NCBI GenBank assembly: GCA_036128855.1
Contig: JAYYPW010000011.1
Location: forward strand, 60,856-124,855
Reading direction: 5' to 3'
From: JAYYPW01 sp036128855
GTDB taxonomy: Bacteria; Pseudomonadota; Gammaproteobacteria; Comchoanobacterales; Comchoanobacteraceae
Length of the DNA stretch: 64,000 nt
The position numbers were made by a program, and so were the translations under genes. Under the pieces are notes generated by a model. That model had not been told where the DNA came from. It searched no databases and was given only the letters and a program-made list of their open reading frames with translations. Numbering within the stretch: the stretch's first letter is position 1; each line of letters starts with the position of its first letter. Below, one piece after another: positions 17,701-26,468 of the stretch.

Positions 17701-19151
17701 ACTGTTTTCGGAATCCAACATTTTGTCATCTGTGCTAATACAATGACTGTCACTATCACAGGGAGACTCCAGCTAAGAGTTAGGATTTTACCTGAGTACA
17801 ACCACAGTATGATATTGTAACTGCCTATAGCAATGATAGTGATTTCTACAAAGAAGCCGCTAAAAAAATCAATCAGACTATATTTTTTGTCTTGTATTTG
17901 GAAGTGAATAGCGTCGAGTATTTTACAAGCTAACGTAAGAGTCGGTGCAATTATATAGGTTAGAATAAGAATACTACTACCTAGGATATATTGGATTACA
18001 GCATAGTAAGTAAGATAAAATGAGAGTATTATGAGAAACATTGCAGTGCGTATAATTACACTGCAGATAAGCCAAATAAACATTGCAGCCAACCAACAAG
18101 TTTTGAATGTCCAGTGAATTGCTTTTACAAAAAACCATGGGATATGGTAGATGAACTTTGCGCTGTACCAGATGAAAGATTTTAAACCTTCATAGCTGTT
18201 TTTTACTAAAGTTTTGGTTTGGTGCATTATATTCTGGATGTATTTTCGCAATGAGGTTGTTGTATGTTTTTGGTTAGTGGTTTTAGAGTTATATTTCTTA
18301 CTTTTACGGCTCGAAATTGTATATGGGATAGAGAGGACGCTGGTACATAGTTTTTTTACTAACCATCCACTAAGTAGACATAATCTGATAACCGTATCTA
18401 CCAGTCTTGCAGCAATATATATGCATAAGATACATATAGATATTATATGTTTTACGCATTGGTATACTGCTGATATAAGAAATGAGGAGATAAATTTAGG
18501 TGCCTTGACACATATATGAAAGCTTTGTCGCAAAATTTTCCACTCAATGTGGTAAAAGTCTTTATAGTTTTCCTGTAGCGATTGTATGCTATTAGCCACA
18601 GCGATATTGCTTAGTCGGTCGCAGGTATGGAGAAGCACTTTTTCTACTATACTGAAACCAATGCCAAATAAACTTGGGATCCATAAAATTAAATTATTGT
18701 AATATTCTCTGGTGGCTAGTCTTTTTACTAAAATTTCTTTGGTGGCTTCCTCTTTGTCTTTGTTTGCAATATCGTATCTAAGAATTTTTTGTTTTAATAA
18801 GGACTCTGTGTCTGTAGATTCATCACGTTTAATTCTTTTTAGAGGCTTATTCAAGCTGTGTTTTTTAAAGTGGTTGTACCATTCTTTTTGTGGAATATAC
18901 ACAACATGGTAAAAATGAAAGAAAGCGGGAAGAAGAAATAGATACGTTTGTAAAGAGAGAGGTAATGGCAATAAAGTGAGTGCCATAAAGGCTACCATAT
19001 TTATTTTCCAATAGATTTTTTTCTTATCTTTGAATACAGTCAAAGCTGCTCTATTGCTTTGATTTTTACGTAACCCGTCCACGTAGATTAGGGCAAATAT
19101 CGCGTTAACAGACTGTGGTAAATTTAAGGTAACTACTGACCATATAGACAT
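14781..19151 (-). CDS. Giant polytopic membrane protein, 1456 aa, unknown function
   Basis: Not recognised. The N-terminal ~450 residues hold several membrane segments, among them TLLPLPLSLQTYLFLLPAFF (about 58-77), ILWIPSLFGIGFSIVEKVLL (about 160) and long hydrophobic runs near 345-400 and 430-470. A large soluble helical part (about 550-1190) with many Cys, Trp and acidic residues follows, then a second membrane cluster (about 1215-1400) and a basic tail. The first ~95 residues resemble those of the neighbouring 641-residue gene: both have an IY-x-x-x-L-x-KNQ motif, a hydrophobic hairpin, and a PAF-x-x-FYH segment ending in HFKK or HLKK. The two genes are in tandem, 80 bases apart. Convergent with lpxC. 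It could be a host-membrane-targeted effector or an envelope protein; nothing decides between them. Confidence 0.75.
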   Translation of the reverse strand: MSIWSVVTLNLPQSVNAIFALIYVDGLRKNQSNRAALTVFKDKKKIYWKINMVAFMALTLLPLPLSLQTYLFLLPAFFHFYHVVYIPQKEWYNHFKKHSLNKPLKRIKRDESTDTESLLKQKILRYDIANKDKEEATKEILVKRLATREYYNNLILWIPSLFGIGFSIVEKVLLHTCDRLSNIAVANSIQSLQENYKDFYHIEWKILRQSFHICVKAPKFISSFLISAVYQCVKHIISICILCIYIAARLVDTVIRLCLLSGWLVKKLCTSVLSIPYTISSRKSKKYNSKTTNQKHTTTSLRKYIQNIMHQTKTLVKNSYEGLKSFIWYSAKFIYHIPWFFVKAIHWTFKTCWLAAMFIWLICSVIIRTAMFLIILSFYLTYYAVIQYILGSSILILTYIIAPTLTLACKILDAIHFQIQDKKYSLIDFFSGFFVEITIIAIGSYNIILWLYSGKILTLSWSLPVIVTVIVLAQMTKCWIPKTVITTYSLCQCIVTNLINLFNRNFLIRVENMRATLTALLTLPKKVYKGFPIFIQYLIGADPRNSILLSISKIIPPLHKYLSEISTQKTQKKALQNVIKQIRTTPIEFHLTDGKVNSIDEFCDKTWKPFLDKYLEIKKIANHKQSPLQFNHEFINKSMENSSIESILPEIPSNQTACENWMRSTLMRVFDKLLTHFNTPTSLHEDFRQTYLKSNIEEFKYRQSIFQETESACKEVSAREYLINQIQEKMSREEASEDNHALFPIWAKVIQSWDCYLEKINNENISLAQKDQFLSSLKRDFFGLLFTFKSCSRGLTQYLCNINLRSVSDLTAYHFGNQLPIEYSIQKKFHTTLQEHIHSLTLWFKGEIPKPLWLQKILDNQDKTVKYELEHALVHMKNALNVIREEQNVHYHNAISIFVSPQQHTHLFSENHTDFDIEFWVVERILPIIQEHSLSKLHRDQTIVELYHKGFTSNISGIVFENDQWLKAIDADDIDRYPAAYFKECAKHLEKYGIDINDRTICNKLISLNISELNHKFIAACAALECLVSNEISTLDTENISFLKTPGYFSLSDIHNYLLKIEELEQDDPQNIDLICFENAKKNIIFNMARNPFGDYVEDTTEFGKEPCQSADAYKKRLEKWVNLDFSNLPQIAQKQFAALQNDTNQKHIIDLRREIAFPLLSLLLVKQGLLYKNVDSKVITHLNDICCNNKKPEKIQPKNSTILTIEHCIELIHLILSLPLELLQAIFPIKIQWTIVDPLALLLDIPLYILNIINNFIISLATQTLHFKNTVKWKTYNINTYKTAPQFIKEFTIKLGSHLLGLSRNLPIATIFLIYESVKLLCSSIIFISHSIIESLLVFPIYLLKELVHSIWRNAILPILSTIHAGGLQYSKICYVAIQHSIYQVFSCTKKMYKHIQLLWNRISSNEKNQTNIQRYNKKQQAIAYQSLHKNPKRASQVNHHENTSHSTLQTSLLA

Positions 19152-19231
19152 AAGTTATAGAGTAGGTTGTTATAAATTAAACCTAGCATGCGTATAGTGC
19201 AATTGCAAACCTATGGCGTTGGTAACGAGCT

Positions 19232-21157
19232 TCACTTCTTGGGTTTTGGTTCGTTATTTGTTGTGAGGATGATTGCTTTGTCTCGATTTTTTTTATCGGA
19301 GCTTGAAGATTTATGGCACGACTGGCGTATTTTATGTGCTGAAATATATGCAGCGTAGAAGGGTATATTGGCTATCGCAACACTGGTCCTCATACAAGCA
19401 TAGCAAGCGTATAGAGAGTAGCGAAATAAATGAACACATATTGCTATACCTGTAGATAGTATATTTTTACCGCAGTAAAATATGTTACTGATGGCAAGGT
19501 AGCTGTGAGAGACAATATTTTTGCCATATGTACCTACAGAGATACAGCGGCTGATAATATTGTCATAGTATTTATTACCAGAAAATCCGAGTAGACTCCA
19601 AAAAACATATACCGCGCAATCGATTACTATGAGACCACTTTGCGGTATAGTTTTAAAGAGGTTTTTTATGGTCGCTGATGTATGGTGTACTACATTGTGT
19701 GCTGTTATAACGGTTTGTGACTTTATAAAATATCCAAACACGTCTATAACTTTTTCTGAAAAGTGCGATAATGTTTGATACACAAGCACAATATATGACT
19801 GTAGAGATAAAACCGTTAGATAATACCATTGATTAACGCTATGTGAAAAGGATTCGTCTAGATTTTCTCTGGGGGTGAGTTCTATAACACCCATTGGGTT
19901 CATGATTGCTTCTTCCACGTTAAATTGCTTTTGGGGTATGTGGCCTAACTCTACTAATTTTTGATGTTTACTAAGTGGTTTTGCAATGTAATATTGATAG
20001 AACCCTAAAGTTGCTATCCGTATATTACGTATACTCCATGGGATAAAAAGCCCGTTTAGATAGGCAATTTTATCACATATTTTTTGTAAGAAAGGTGAGA
20101 GGAGCTTGAGACTATATAGTATTAAAATACTGGTAGTAAACACAGTTGGATTTACCAGCTGCCATGTAAACCCATAGGTCTGGTAATAATTATTGAGTAT
20201 GGCGCAAGAAGACACTAGTGCAATTAGCATGCTAAGGTTTTTAGATAACCACGGACTTATTCTATAAAAGTGTAAGCTATTAGCAGTTATGCTTAAAATG
20301 TTCATACATAAAACCCAGGCTCTTAGTGTCAGTGTGACTGGTAGTCTCAAGAGAAACTGAAGTAAATGGATTTTATTATGGTGTATATCGTGTATTTTAT
20401 CTCTGGGTGCCTCATGGAAAACTGTAGGTGATAGATTGCGTATGGGCTTGTTTGTTGCAAGCCGAATACACCATATGAGAGCGGAAGAAGCTAAAGAAAG
20501 TAATAATATTTTTTGTAGGCTAGTGGAGTAGTATAGCATCATCCATGAGGTCTGGGTGATGACATAGCCAACAGCCAACAAGAGTGCGGCTAATTTGAAT
20601 ACATAGGTAGCAAAATTTTCAAGATCATCTCTTTCGGTATTGTGTTCATATTCTAGATCGAATGGTTTTTGAAAAGCGAATTTATACTCTGGAAAAATCC
20701 AGCGATGCAAAAGGTAGACAATAGGTGTCTGTAAAGATGCTGGCAAGCTGATTGGTGCCAGGTTGTTATAAACCCAGCTTGCAGTTCGTAGTCTATCAAA
20801 ACCAGAATTTCTATGAGTTTCCTTTTCACCGATTTTGTTGCCTAGATTAGATGGAGAGTCTATAGGGGAGGGTATAGGACGTGCTTTTTTTAAATGCTTG
20901 TAGTGTGTTCGAGCAAGAAATACGCCATGATAGAATAACAAAAATGCTGGGATTTGTGATAATAGAAGCCAAGTTCTTATACTAGTACCAATAAATAGGC
21001 AGAGCATAGTAATACTCATGCTTTGAAACTGAAAGTCGTTGTTAATAGCATTAAATTGGTAGGTCTGGTATCTTTGCTGGTTTTTAGCGAGACTGTGTAT
21101 ATAAATTAAGCTACTGAGTTTTTTTAATAAAGTTAAGATTGCTGTCATTTTTTTCAT
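19232..21157 (-). CDS. Polytopic membrane protein, 641 aa, N-terminal relative of the 1456-aa neighbour
   Basis: Not recognised. Begins with a short amphipathic segment, then the region shared with the downstream gene (IYIHSLAKNQ, hydrophobic hairpin at about 48-75, FYHGVFLARTHYKHLKK). Further likely membrane segments lie near residues 178-195, 205-225, 262-280, 295-310, 325-345 and in the last 200 residues. The C-terminal part is Cys- and Tyr-rich and ends in a basic, Ser-rich tail (SCHKSSSSDKKNRDK). The frame starts at MKKMTAIL with a second Met at codon 4. It is divergent from the gene at 21312 across about 150 AT-rich bases, and probably cotranscribed with the 1456-residue gene. Confidence 0.75.
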   Translation of the reverse strand: MKKMTAILTLLKKLSSLIYIHSLAKNQQRYQTYQFNAINNDFQFQSMSITMLCLFIGTSIRTWLLLSQIPAFLLFYHGVFLARTHYKHLKKARPIPSPIDSPSNLGNKIGEKETHRNSGFDRLRTASWVYNNLAPISLPASLQTPIVYLLHRWIFPEYKFAFQKPFDLEYEHNTERDDLENFATYVFKLAALLLAVGYVITQTSWMMLYYSTSLQKILLLSLASSALIWCIRLATNKPIRNLSPTVFHEAPRDKIHDIHHNKIHLLQFLLRLPVTLTLRAWVLCMNILSITANSLHFYRISPWLSKNLSMLIALVSSCAILNNYYQTYGFTWQLVNPTVFTTSILILYSLKLLSPFLQKICDKIAYLNGLFIPWSIRNIRIATLGFYQYYIAKPLSKHQKLVELGHIPQKQFNVEEAIMNPMGVIELTPRENLDESFSHSVNQWYYLTVLSLQSYIVLVYQTLSHFSEKVIDVFGYFIKSQTVITAHNVVHHTSATIKNLFKTIPQSGLIVIDCAVYVFWSLLGFSGNKYYDNIISRCISVGTYGKNIVSHSYLAISNIFYCGKNILSTGIAICVHLFRYSLYACYACMRTSVAIANIPFYAAYISAHKIRQSCHKSSSSDKKNRDKAIILTTNNEPKPKK

Positions 21158-21311
21158 GATTCGTAGTTATTTACACAAAATATCATGCTCATTAGTATAC
21201 TGTCAAACACTCGATTGTTTCTATGGTACTTATATTGCATTATATTCCATTTTGTTGTGTTTTTTTCTCTATTACATACTATATATAGATTAATAATAAC
21301 TACGTAAAAAA

Positions 21312-23795
21312 ATGCTACCACATAACTGGATAAAACTCTTAGCGAGTGGATTACCTAAAGTAGGTCAACAATTACAATATGGACCAATGACGCATCAGCC
21401 ACATCTAAGAAATTATTTGGCTGCTATCGACAAATCACCACAATCTGGTCATAATCGGAAGGCTTTAACATACGTTAATACAGGTGAAGTCAAGCGTATA
21501 GCGAATTTATTCGAATCTAAATTCAAACAATCACAAAATACATTCCATTTTAAACAGGATATGCGATCTAATAAAAAAGGATCAGGGGAGCCAACAAATA
21601 GTAATGATCAATTTGGCTCAGAACAAACTCAAAATATATTAGATATTTCTAACATTGGCGCACAGCATGATTATCTAGCTTTGAAAATAAAGTCTGGTAA
21701 TTATATAAATCTCAGTGATCTCTTGACACAGGGTCCATTAATTCCTCCTGAAAATATCCAGAATGCACAGTTTTTACTTCAGCAAAATTCTTTAGAGGCC
21801 GTGATTACAGACTCTACAGAAGATGGTACTTATGGAGTGAAACCGCCACCAGCTCTAATGCCACCTCCACCACCGTCTTCTTCGGAAAATCCCGGAAATG
21901 AAGTTGTTTCTGCCATTACAAATAGAAAAAGTCCTCAGCTGGCTTTGGACGCTATACAATGTATCCTGGGCAGTCAAGGCCCATTGCCTGCGCCGTTTCC
22001 CACTGGTGATTGGGGCGTGGTGAGTGCGAGTGGTAATGATGATCCATTTTTAACATTTAAGTTTGACTCTGCAAACATAGGAGTAAATTTTAATAAGGTT
22101 AGGGGCGATGAATCTATTCAAGCTCTTCGTCCTATAATGTTCAATTATGAAGCTCTATATTATCCACCAATTTTTGAGCTATACAATACAATGCAAATTA
22201 TTACGAATGCAAATTTGTGTTTTAGAAAGCCAGATAGTGATCAGTCGCATATATTTTCTCTACTTTTTAATGATAAGCCACAGGGACAACGTTTATTTAC
22301 TTTCTTTGATGTACTTCAGAATACGAATCCAGAATTGTGTAGCGCTATTAATCAATTTTTGATCAAGTTGCAACATGAAAAATTTGAACAACTTCAATCT
22401 ACAAAAGGCCTTGATTATATTACCGATCAGCCAACTCGAAAAATGATAGATACATCTAACAAAATAGAAGAGCTAGAGCAGAAAGTGGTGGTATATAATC
22501 CACAATCAAATAATTCGCAATCATTGATTGTGCGGGGTCAACCCATTGGTGTAAATACTGCAAGTTCGGAAACTGAAAATACAGGAATACTTAAACATCT
22601 AGTTAAATTTTATACGGAAAAAATTTCGGCTTATGAGTCAGACCTAAACAATCAAATACAACATTTAAACAATGGCTATAGTCGTGTAATTGTAGCACTT
22701 AATCTTCTTGAGAAAAGATTAAACAGCCTTAAAAATAATCTAGCATCTAGTAAGAATAAAGAAAATAAGCAACCTTACGAGAAAAAAAGAGCATCTACTA
22801 AGGAGAAAGTAGGAAATCAACCTGTCGAGGAAAATAGTGTACCCATACGGAGAAAGGTTTATCAATTAGGAAAAAATCGTCCAATAAAATCGGGTCGGAA
22901 ACATACAAAACCTCGATACCCAATACGGTGGAGATTAAAACCTAAACGACGAAAAACTAGGGTTTTTACACCACTATCTGAGACTGGTTCAAATCTAGCA
23001 GATACTAGAAATCTATCACTATCTTCAAACTCATATGCTAAGCAAAATACTGGAAAACGACCTTTATCTACAGATTCAGATACTCAAGAAACAACTCGAA
23101 AACGAGCTAGGGCTTCTAATAACATCACTGGGCCACCCAGCGCAGTACCACAGCCATCATCTTCAGTAAAACCAACTGCTAACGTTAATTCTAGTCGTAT
23201 TGGTGGCCCTTCGCCATTAAAACCTCCGGTCATGAATAACAACACCGATTCGCCATCAATTTCATCACATCCTCGAGATCCATCGCCAGCTCAAAGTGAT
23301 ATTAAGTATACTTATATACGTCAAGCAGCAGATGGCAAAAAAGTGGATACTCATATAAAAAATGAGCATGTTTTTTCGGGTGAAAAAAACAACCGATCTA
23401 CTTGTTACTACCAGGTCGAAGTTAGTTGGACGAATGATAATGATCAACATGTTGGGCGATGTGCTATGGAACAATACATCCAATTAATGGGTGGTGTAGA
23501 GAATATTTGCAATTTTTATAATTGCCAACTCAACGAGGTACATCAAAAAATTCCTATACAAGGAAACGATGATTTTAAAGAAGCGGCAATAAAAGTTTTA
23601 ATGAAGCAGTGTGAATATAGAGAAAGTAAAAATATAGACACAAGCAATCAATCCTCGTTAGGCGGAGACGTAAGTTCGATGAATAACATGGTTAAGAAAA
23701 CCCAAACACGCATGGAAGAATTAAATGGACGCTCTTCTGAAGAGCGTTCTTCCCGTACTAATTCAAATACCTCTAGTCTTAAAAATCGCATTTAA
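21312..23795 (+). CDS. Hypothetical 827-aa protein with Pro-rich, basic and shared C-terminal domains
   Basis: Not recognised. Order: hydrophilic N-terminus; proline-rich stretch at about 177-192 (PPPALMPPPPPSSS), the type that binds SH3, WW or profilin domains in eukaryotes; a central globular region (about 215-380); a short coiled coil near 440-480; strongly basic clusters near 530-545 (RLKPKRRKTR) and 594-600 (RKRARA) that resemble nuclear localisation signals; a Ser/Pro-rich linker; then a domain at about 660-770 shared with the next gene (YTYIR, YYQVEVSW, AMEQYIQLMGGVENICNFY, IQGNDDF). No signal peptide or membrane segment. The architecture suggests a protein meant to work inside a eukaryotic cell, but that is inference. 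Confidence 0.75.
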   Translation: MLPHNWIKLLASGLPKVGQQLQYGPMTHQPHLRNYLAAIDKSPQSGHNRKALTYVNTGEVKRIANLFESKFKQSQNTFHFKQDMRSNKKGSGEPTNSNDQFGSEQTQNILDISNIGAQHDYLALKIKSGNYINLSDLLTQGPLIPPENIQNAQFLLQQNSLEAVITDSTEDGTYGVKPPPALMPPPPPSSSENPGNEVVSAITNRKSPQLALDAIQCILGSQGPLPAPFPTGDWGVVSASGNDDPFLTFKFDSANIGVNFNKVRGDESIQALRPIMFNYEALYYPPIFELYNTMQIITNANLCFRKPDSDQSHIFSLLFNDKPQGQRLFTFFDVLQNTNPELCSAINQFLIKLQHEKFEQLQSTKGLDYITDQPTRKMIDTSNKIEELEQKVVVYNPQSNNSQSLIVRGQPIGVNTASSETENTGILKHLVKFYTEKISAYESDLNNQIQHLNNGYSRVIVALNLLEKRLNSLKNNLASSKNKENKQPYEKKRASTKEKVGNQPVEENSVPIRRKVYQLGKNRPIKSGRKHTKPRYPIRWRLKPKRRKTRVFTPLSETGSNLADTRNLSLSSNSYAKQNTGKRPLSTDSDTQETTRKRARASNNITGPPSAVPQPSSSVKPTANVNSSRIGGPSPLKPPVMNNNTDSPSISSHPRDPSPAQSDIKYTYIRQAADGKKVDTHIKNEHVFSGEKNNRSTCYYQVEVSWTNDNDQHVGRCAMEQYIQLMGGVENICNFYNCQLNEVHQKIPIQGNDDFKEAAIKVLMKQCEYRESKNIDTSNQSSLGGDVSSMNNMVKKTQTRMEELNGRSSEERSSRTNSNTSSLKNRI

Positions 23796-23835
23796 AAAAT
23801 ATTTAGTCTATTTTTATTTAAAATGCTAATTTTAT

Positions 23836-25125
23836 ATGATTTTTACCATGTTTGTGCTATACAAAAAAGACGATAAAGACAAAAATAATATGGTTAAAAA
23901 TAGAAATTCTCCAAATAAAACTCCAAAAGATAAAAAACCTATTGCGTCTAAAGTAGAGCGATATTTGCAAGCTGCAAAGCTAAGAAAAAATCCAGACGAT
24001 GCTTATCTTGAAGAGGCGCGTAAAGTAATTGCAACCAGGAAAAAAGCTAATCATGAAGTGACTCACCAGCAAGTGGCTAAAAAATTGCCACTATCTACGG
24101 GGGTGGATGTAAATCATTTAATTAGTAAATTTAATCATTCAGGTAGTCAAAACCTTGATGAAGCGTTCTTTGAAGATGCTTCTACCATTGGGAAACAAGA
24201 CGATAGCACCTATGATAGCGAATCTAGTTTGAATAATCTTTTAGGAGATTCTTCTCTACTTACACGAAGAGCAACTAATCCGTACGATGATCACAGTATC
24301 TACCCAGAAAACCAACGTGTAATTATCGGTGGTCCAGACATTAGTAATATTATGCCAATATCAGACGACACAACAGATAATGATAGTGCGCATAGTGTAA
24401 GTCAAATTAGTTTAGAATCATTACCTTCTAGCGGGTCCCTAGGTGAGGAGGATGTTGTACATGATTTAGGCGATACTGAATTAGAAGATGACATCTCATT
24501 TGAGTCAAGCTCTGCAAGCGAATGGTCAAATGAGCTCAGGCATAGAGAACCTCGAGTACACTCTTCTAACTTAGATTACACAGATGTCACTTATAGTTTC
24601 ATTCGTCTTTGTGATGACGGTAGTCAAAAGTATGATAGAAATATTCAAAAAAAGTATATTCGTCCATCCTCTACCCATTCTGGGACGGATACTAAGCCTC
24701 AAGATACATCTTATTATGCTATGGAGGTATGTTGGCTTGATTCTGACCCTGCTCAGGTAGCAATACAAGCTATGCAAAACTATATCAAGATGATGGGTGG
24801 TATCGATAATATTTGTCAATACTATACCTGCCGACCAGAAGATTTGGGTAAGGGTAATCTCCCACCAATTCAGGGTGCCTCAGACCAATTTAGAAATGAG
24901 GCATACCAATATATATCGTCTATTAGCCAGATATATCTGAAAGATCAATCAAAGAAGTCTTCTAAAACCGCAAGATTAACTAATCAGTTTAAAGATAAAA
25001 CCAGTACAATTGGGAGTAGAAAACTGCATTCTGATGAATATACTGGTCTTGATGATATTGATATCTCTGTTTCTAGTCGAACTACGAGTGCTTCTAGTCA
25101 AGTTTCAAGAAAATCTAAGTACTAA
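23836..25125 (+). CDS. Hypothetical 429-aa protein sharing the C-terminal domain of its upstream neighbour
   Basis: Not recognised. The frame begins at ATG 23836; ATG 23890 (MVKNRNSPNK) is an equally likely start because the first 18 residues are irregular and no ribosome site decides. A basic N-terminus is followed by a long acidic, Ser-rich and probably disordered part (about 95-245). The domain at about 248-365 repeats the pattern of the 827-residue gene 40 bases upstream: YSFIR, YYAMEVCW, AMQNYIKMMGGIDNICQYY and IQGASDQF. The tail is Ser/Thr-rich. Paralogy by domain sharing and tandem position suggests that they act in one process. Confidence 0.75.
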   Translation: MIFTMFVLYKKDDKDKNNMVKNRNSPNKTPKDKKPIASKVERYLQAAKLRKNPDDAYLEEARKVIATRKKANHEVTHQQVAKKLPLSTGVDVNHLISKFNHSGSQNLDEAFFEDASTIGKQDDSTYDSESSLNNLLGDSSLLTRRATNPYDDHSIYPENQRVIIGGPDISNIMPISDDTTDNDSAHSVSQISLESLPSSGSLGEEDVVHDLGDTELEDDISFESSSASEWSNELRHREPRVHSSNLDYTDVTYSFIRLCDDGSQKYDRNIQKKYIRPSSTHSGTDTKPQDTSYYAMEVCWLDSDPAQVAIQAMQNYIKMMGGIDNICQYYTCRPEDLGKGNLPPIQGASDQFRNEAYQYISSISQIYLKDQSKKSSKTARLTNQFKDKTSTIGSRKLHSDEYTGLDDIDISVSSRTTSASSQVSRKSKY

Positions 25126-25234
25126 TTGCCTTGTGATAGACATCTATACAAAGGTTTATCAACTTGTAAGAAAATTTCTGCATTACTTTGAGTTTTGCGC
25201 TATATCTAAAAATAACACCTACTGAGAAAAAACT

Positions 25235-26347
25235 ATGTCTAATAACAAACGCACAGATGCACCGGGTTTGAGGCATGATCAGATTGCAAACAGGTTGCGT
25301 AAGCAAACGTTTAAGAAAAAATTCCAAAATCATTTATATATGGTCACCTTAGTACTGAGATATCTTAATAGTAAGCGCGATAAGCAAGCCTGGCATATGT
25401 ATATTCAAGCCATGCAGGACTTTTCTAATCGTATGACACGTGAGAAAAATCGTTTTACTATTATCACTGATGTATCACTTACAACCTTAGGTTCTTATAA
25501 TACAAGCCAGGCGTTACGATATGTTTTAGACTGTTATTATCGCTTAACCTCAGATATTCTCAATCAGCGAGATTTTCAATATGAAGTTGATTCGTCTGCA
25601 CATCAGCTTGGAATTCATCTACAGAAAATCTGTTCTAGTCGCTCGTTTTTAGTTTACTTTAGCGAGCTTATCAAGCCGCTTCATGGAATTTTACGTAATG
25701 ATCTACAAACAGAATACGCAAAATATGTACTCGCTTTTTTATTCCAGCCTAAGCATGTTACCCAGCAATCTATTTTAGATCTACACAAATGGTTGATGAC
25801 TGAAAGCCAAATTGATTTAGATGAGCATTTAGTGCAAGAGCATTTGCATTTTGTTCAAAATCTGTATCTAGACTGTTGTGAGCATGTTTGGCAAAATGAG
25901 GTAACACATTCTTGTGATCATGATACTTTTATTGCTAGAGCACAGCAGGACTTGGCTACTTGTCTAACCAAATGTCCTACTCGAGTAAAAAACAACCCAA
26001 CTAAAGCTCAGGGTATAGTGAATACGATTGCTACAGACCCTCATGTTATAAGGACAGATCAGTCTCCTATTTCAAGAAAATCTTCAATTCATGCCGATGT
26101 GGCAGACGCTACGCAAAGTACATCAGATAATTCTTCTCCAGGTCTTTCTGCGTTTTTTTTACAACAATATGCTATTCAGTGTATGAAACAACAAGCAAAT
26201 TATAAGTCACTTGCAAAAGCACCTAATGAGAAACCCCGACCGATTAATCCTATGCCTCAGACTTCAATTGTATCATTTAAGCCCTCTGCTTCTGTTTTAA
26301 GTGCTACGCCTGATAAAAGGCGGGTCAATAAGCCAGGCAATACTTAA
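25235..26347 (+). CDS. Hypothetical helical protein, 370 aa
   Basis: Not recognised. The first ~240 residues look all-helical and are rich in His, Tyr and Leu (for example HGILRNDLQTEYAKYVLAF and LHKWLMTESQIDLDEH), which would fit a bundle. The rest is polar and likely disordered, with PISRKSSIHADVADATQS and a Pro-rich end. No membrane segment or known motif. It follows the two domain-sharing genes in the same direction and precedes another gene of similar layout (helical N-terminal half, disordered second half). Confidence 0.7.
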   Translation: MSNNKRTDAPGLRHDQIANRLRKQTFKKKFQNHLYMVTLVLRYLNSKRDKQAWHMYIQAMQDFSNRMTREKNRFTIITDVSLTTLGSYNTSQALRYVLDCYYRLTSDILNQRDFQYEVDSSAHQLGIHLQKICSSRSFLVYFSELIKPLHGILRNDLQTEYAKYVLAFLFQPKHVTQQSILDLHKWLMTESQIDLDEHLVQEHLHFVQNLYLDCCEHVWQNEVTHSCDHDTFIARAQQDLATCLTKCPTRVKNNPTKAQGIVNTIATDPHVIRTDQSPISRKSSIHADVADATQSTSDNSSPGLSAFFLQQYAIQCMKQQANYKSLAKAPNEKPRPINPMPQTSIVSFKPSASVLSATPDKRRVNKPGNT

Positions 26348-26414
26348 TTTTCTGATATTATGAAAAATATTTTTCTTTATCCTGCGCTTTTTGTTTTGGC
26401 ATAGATCTAGTTTC

Positions 26415-26444
26415 TTGCTTCTCATATATTTATTTTGATATAAT
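26415..26444 (+). promoter_or_regulatory. Predicted sigma-70 promoter of the gene at 26469
   Basis: TTGCTT at 26415-26420 and a perfect TATAAT at 26439-26444 with 18 bases between, ending 24 bases before the ATG. The leader would be very short, about 15 to 20 bases. Confidence 0.45.
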
Positions 26445-26468
26445 AATAAAAAATATCGAGAATACTTA

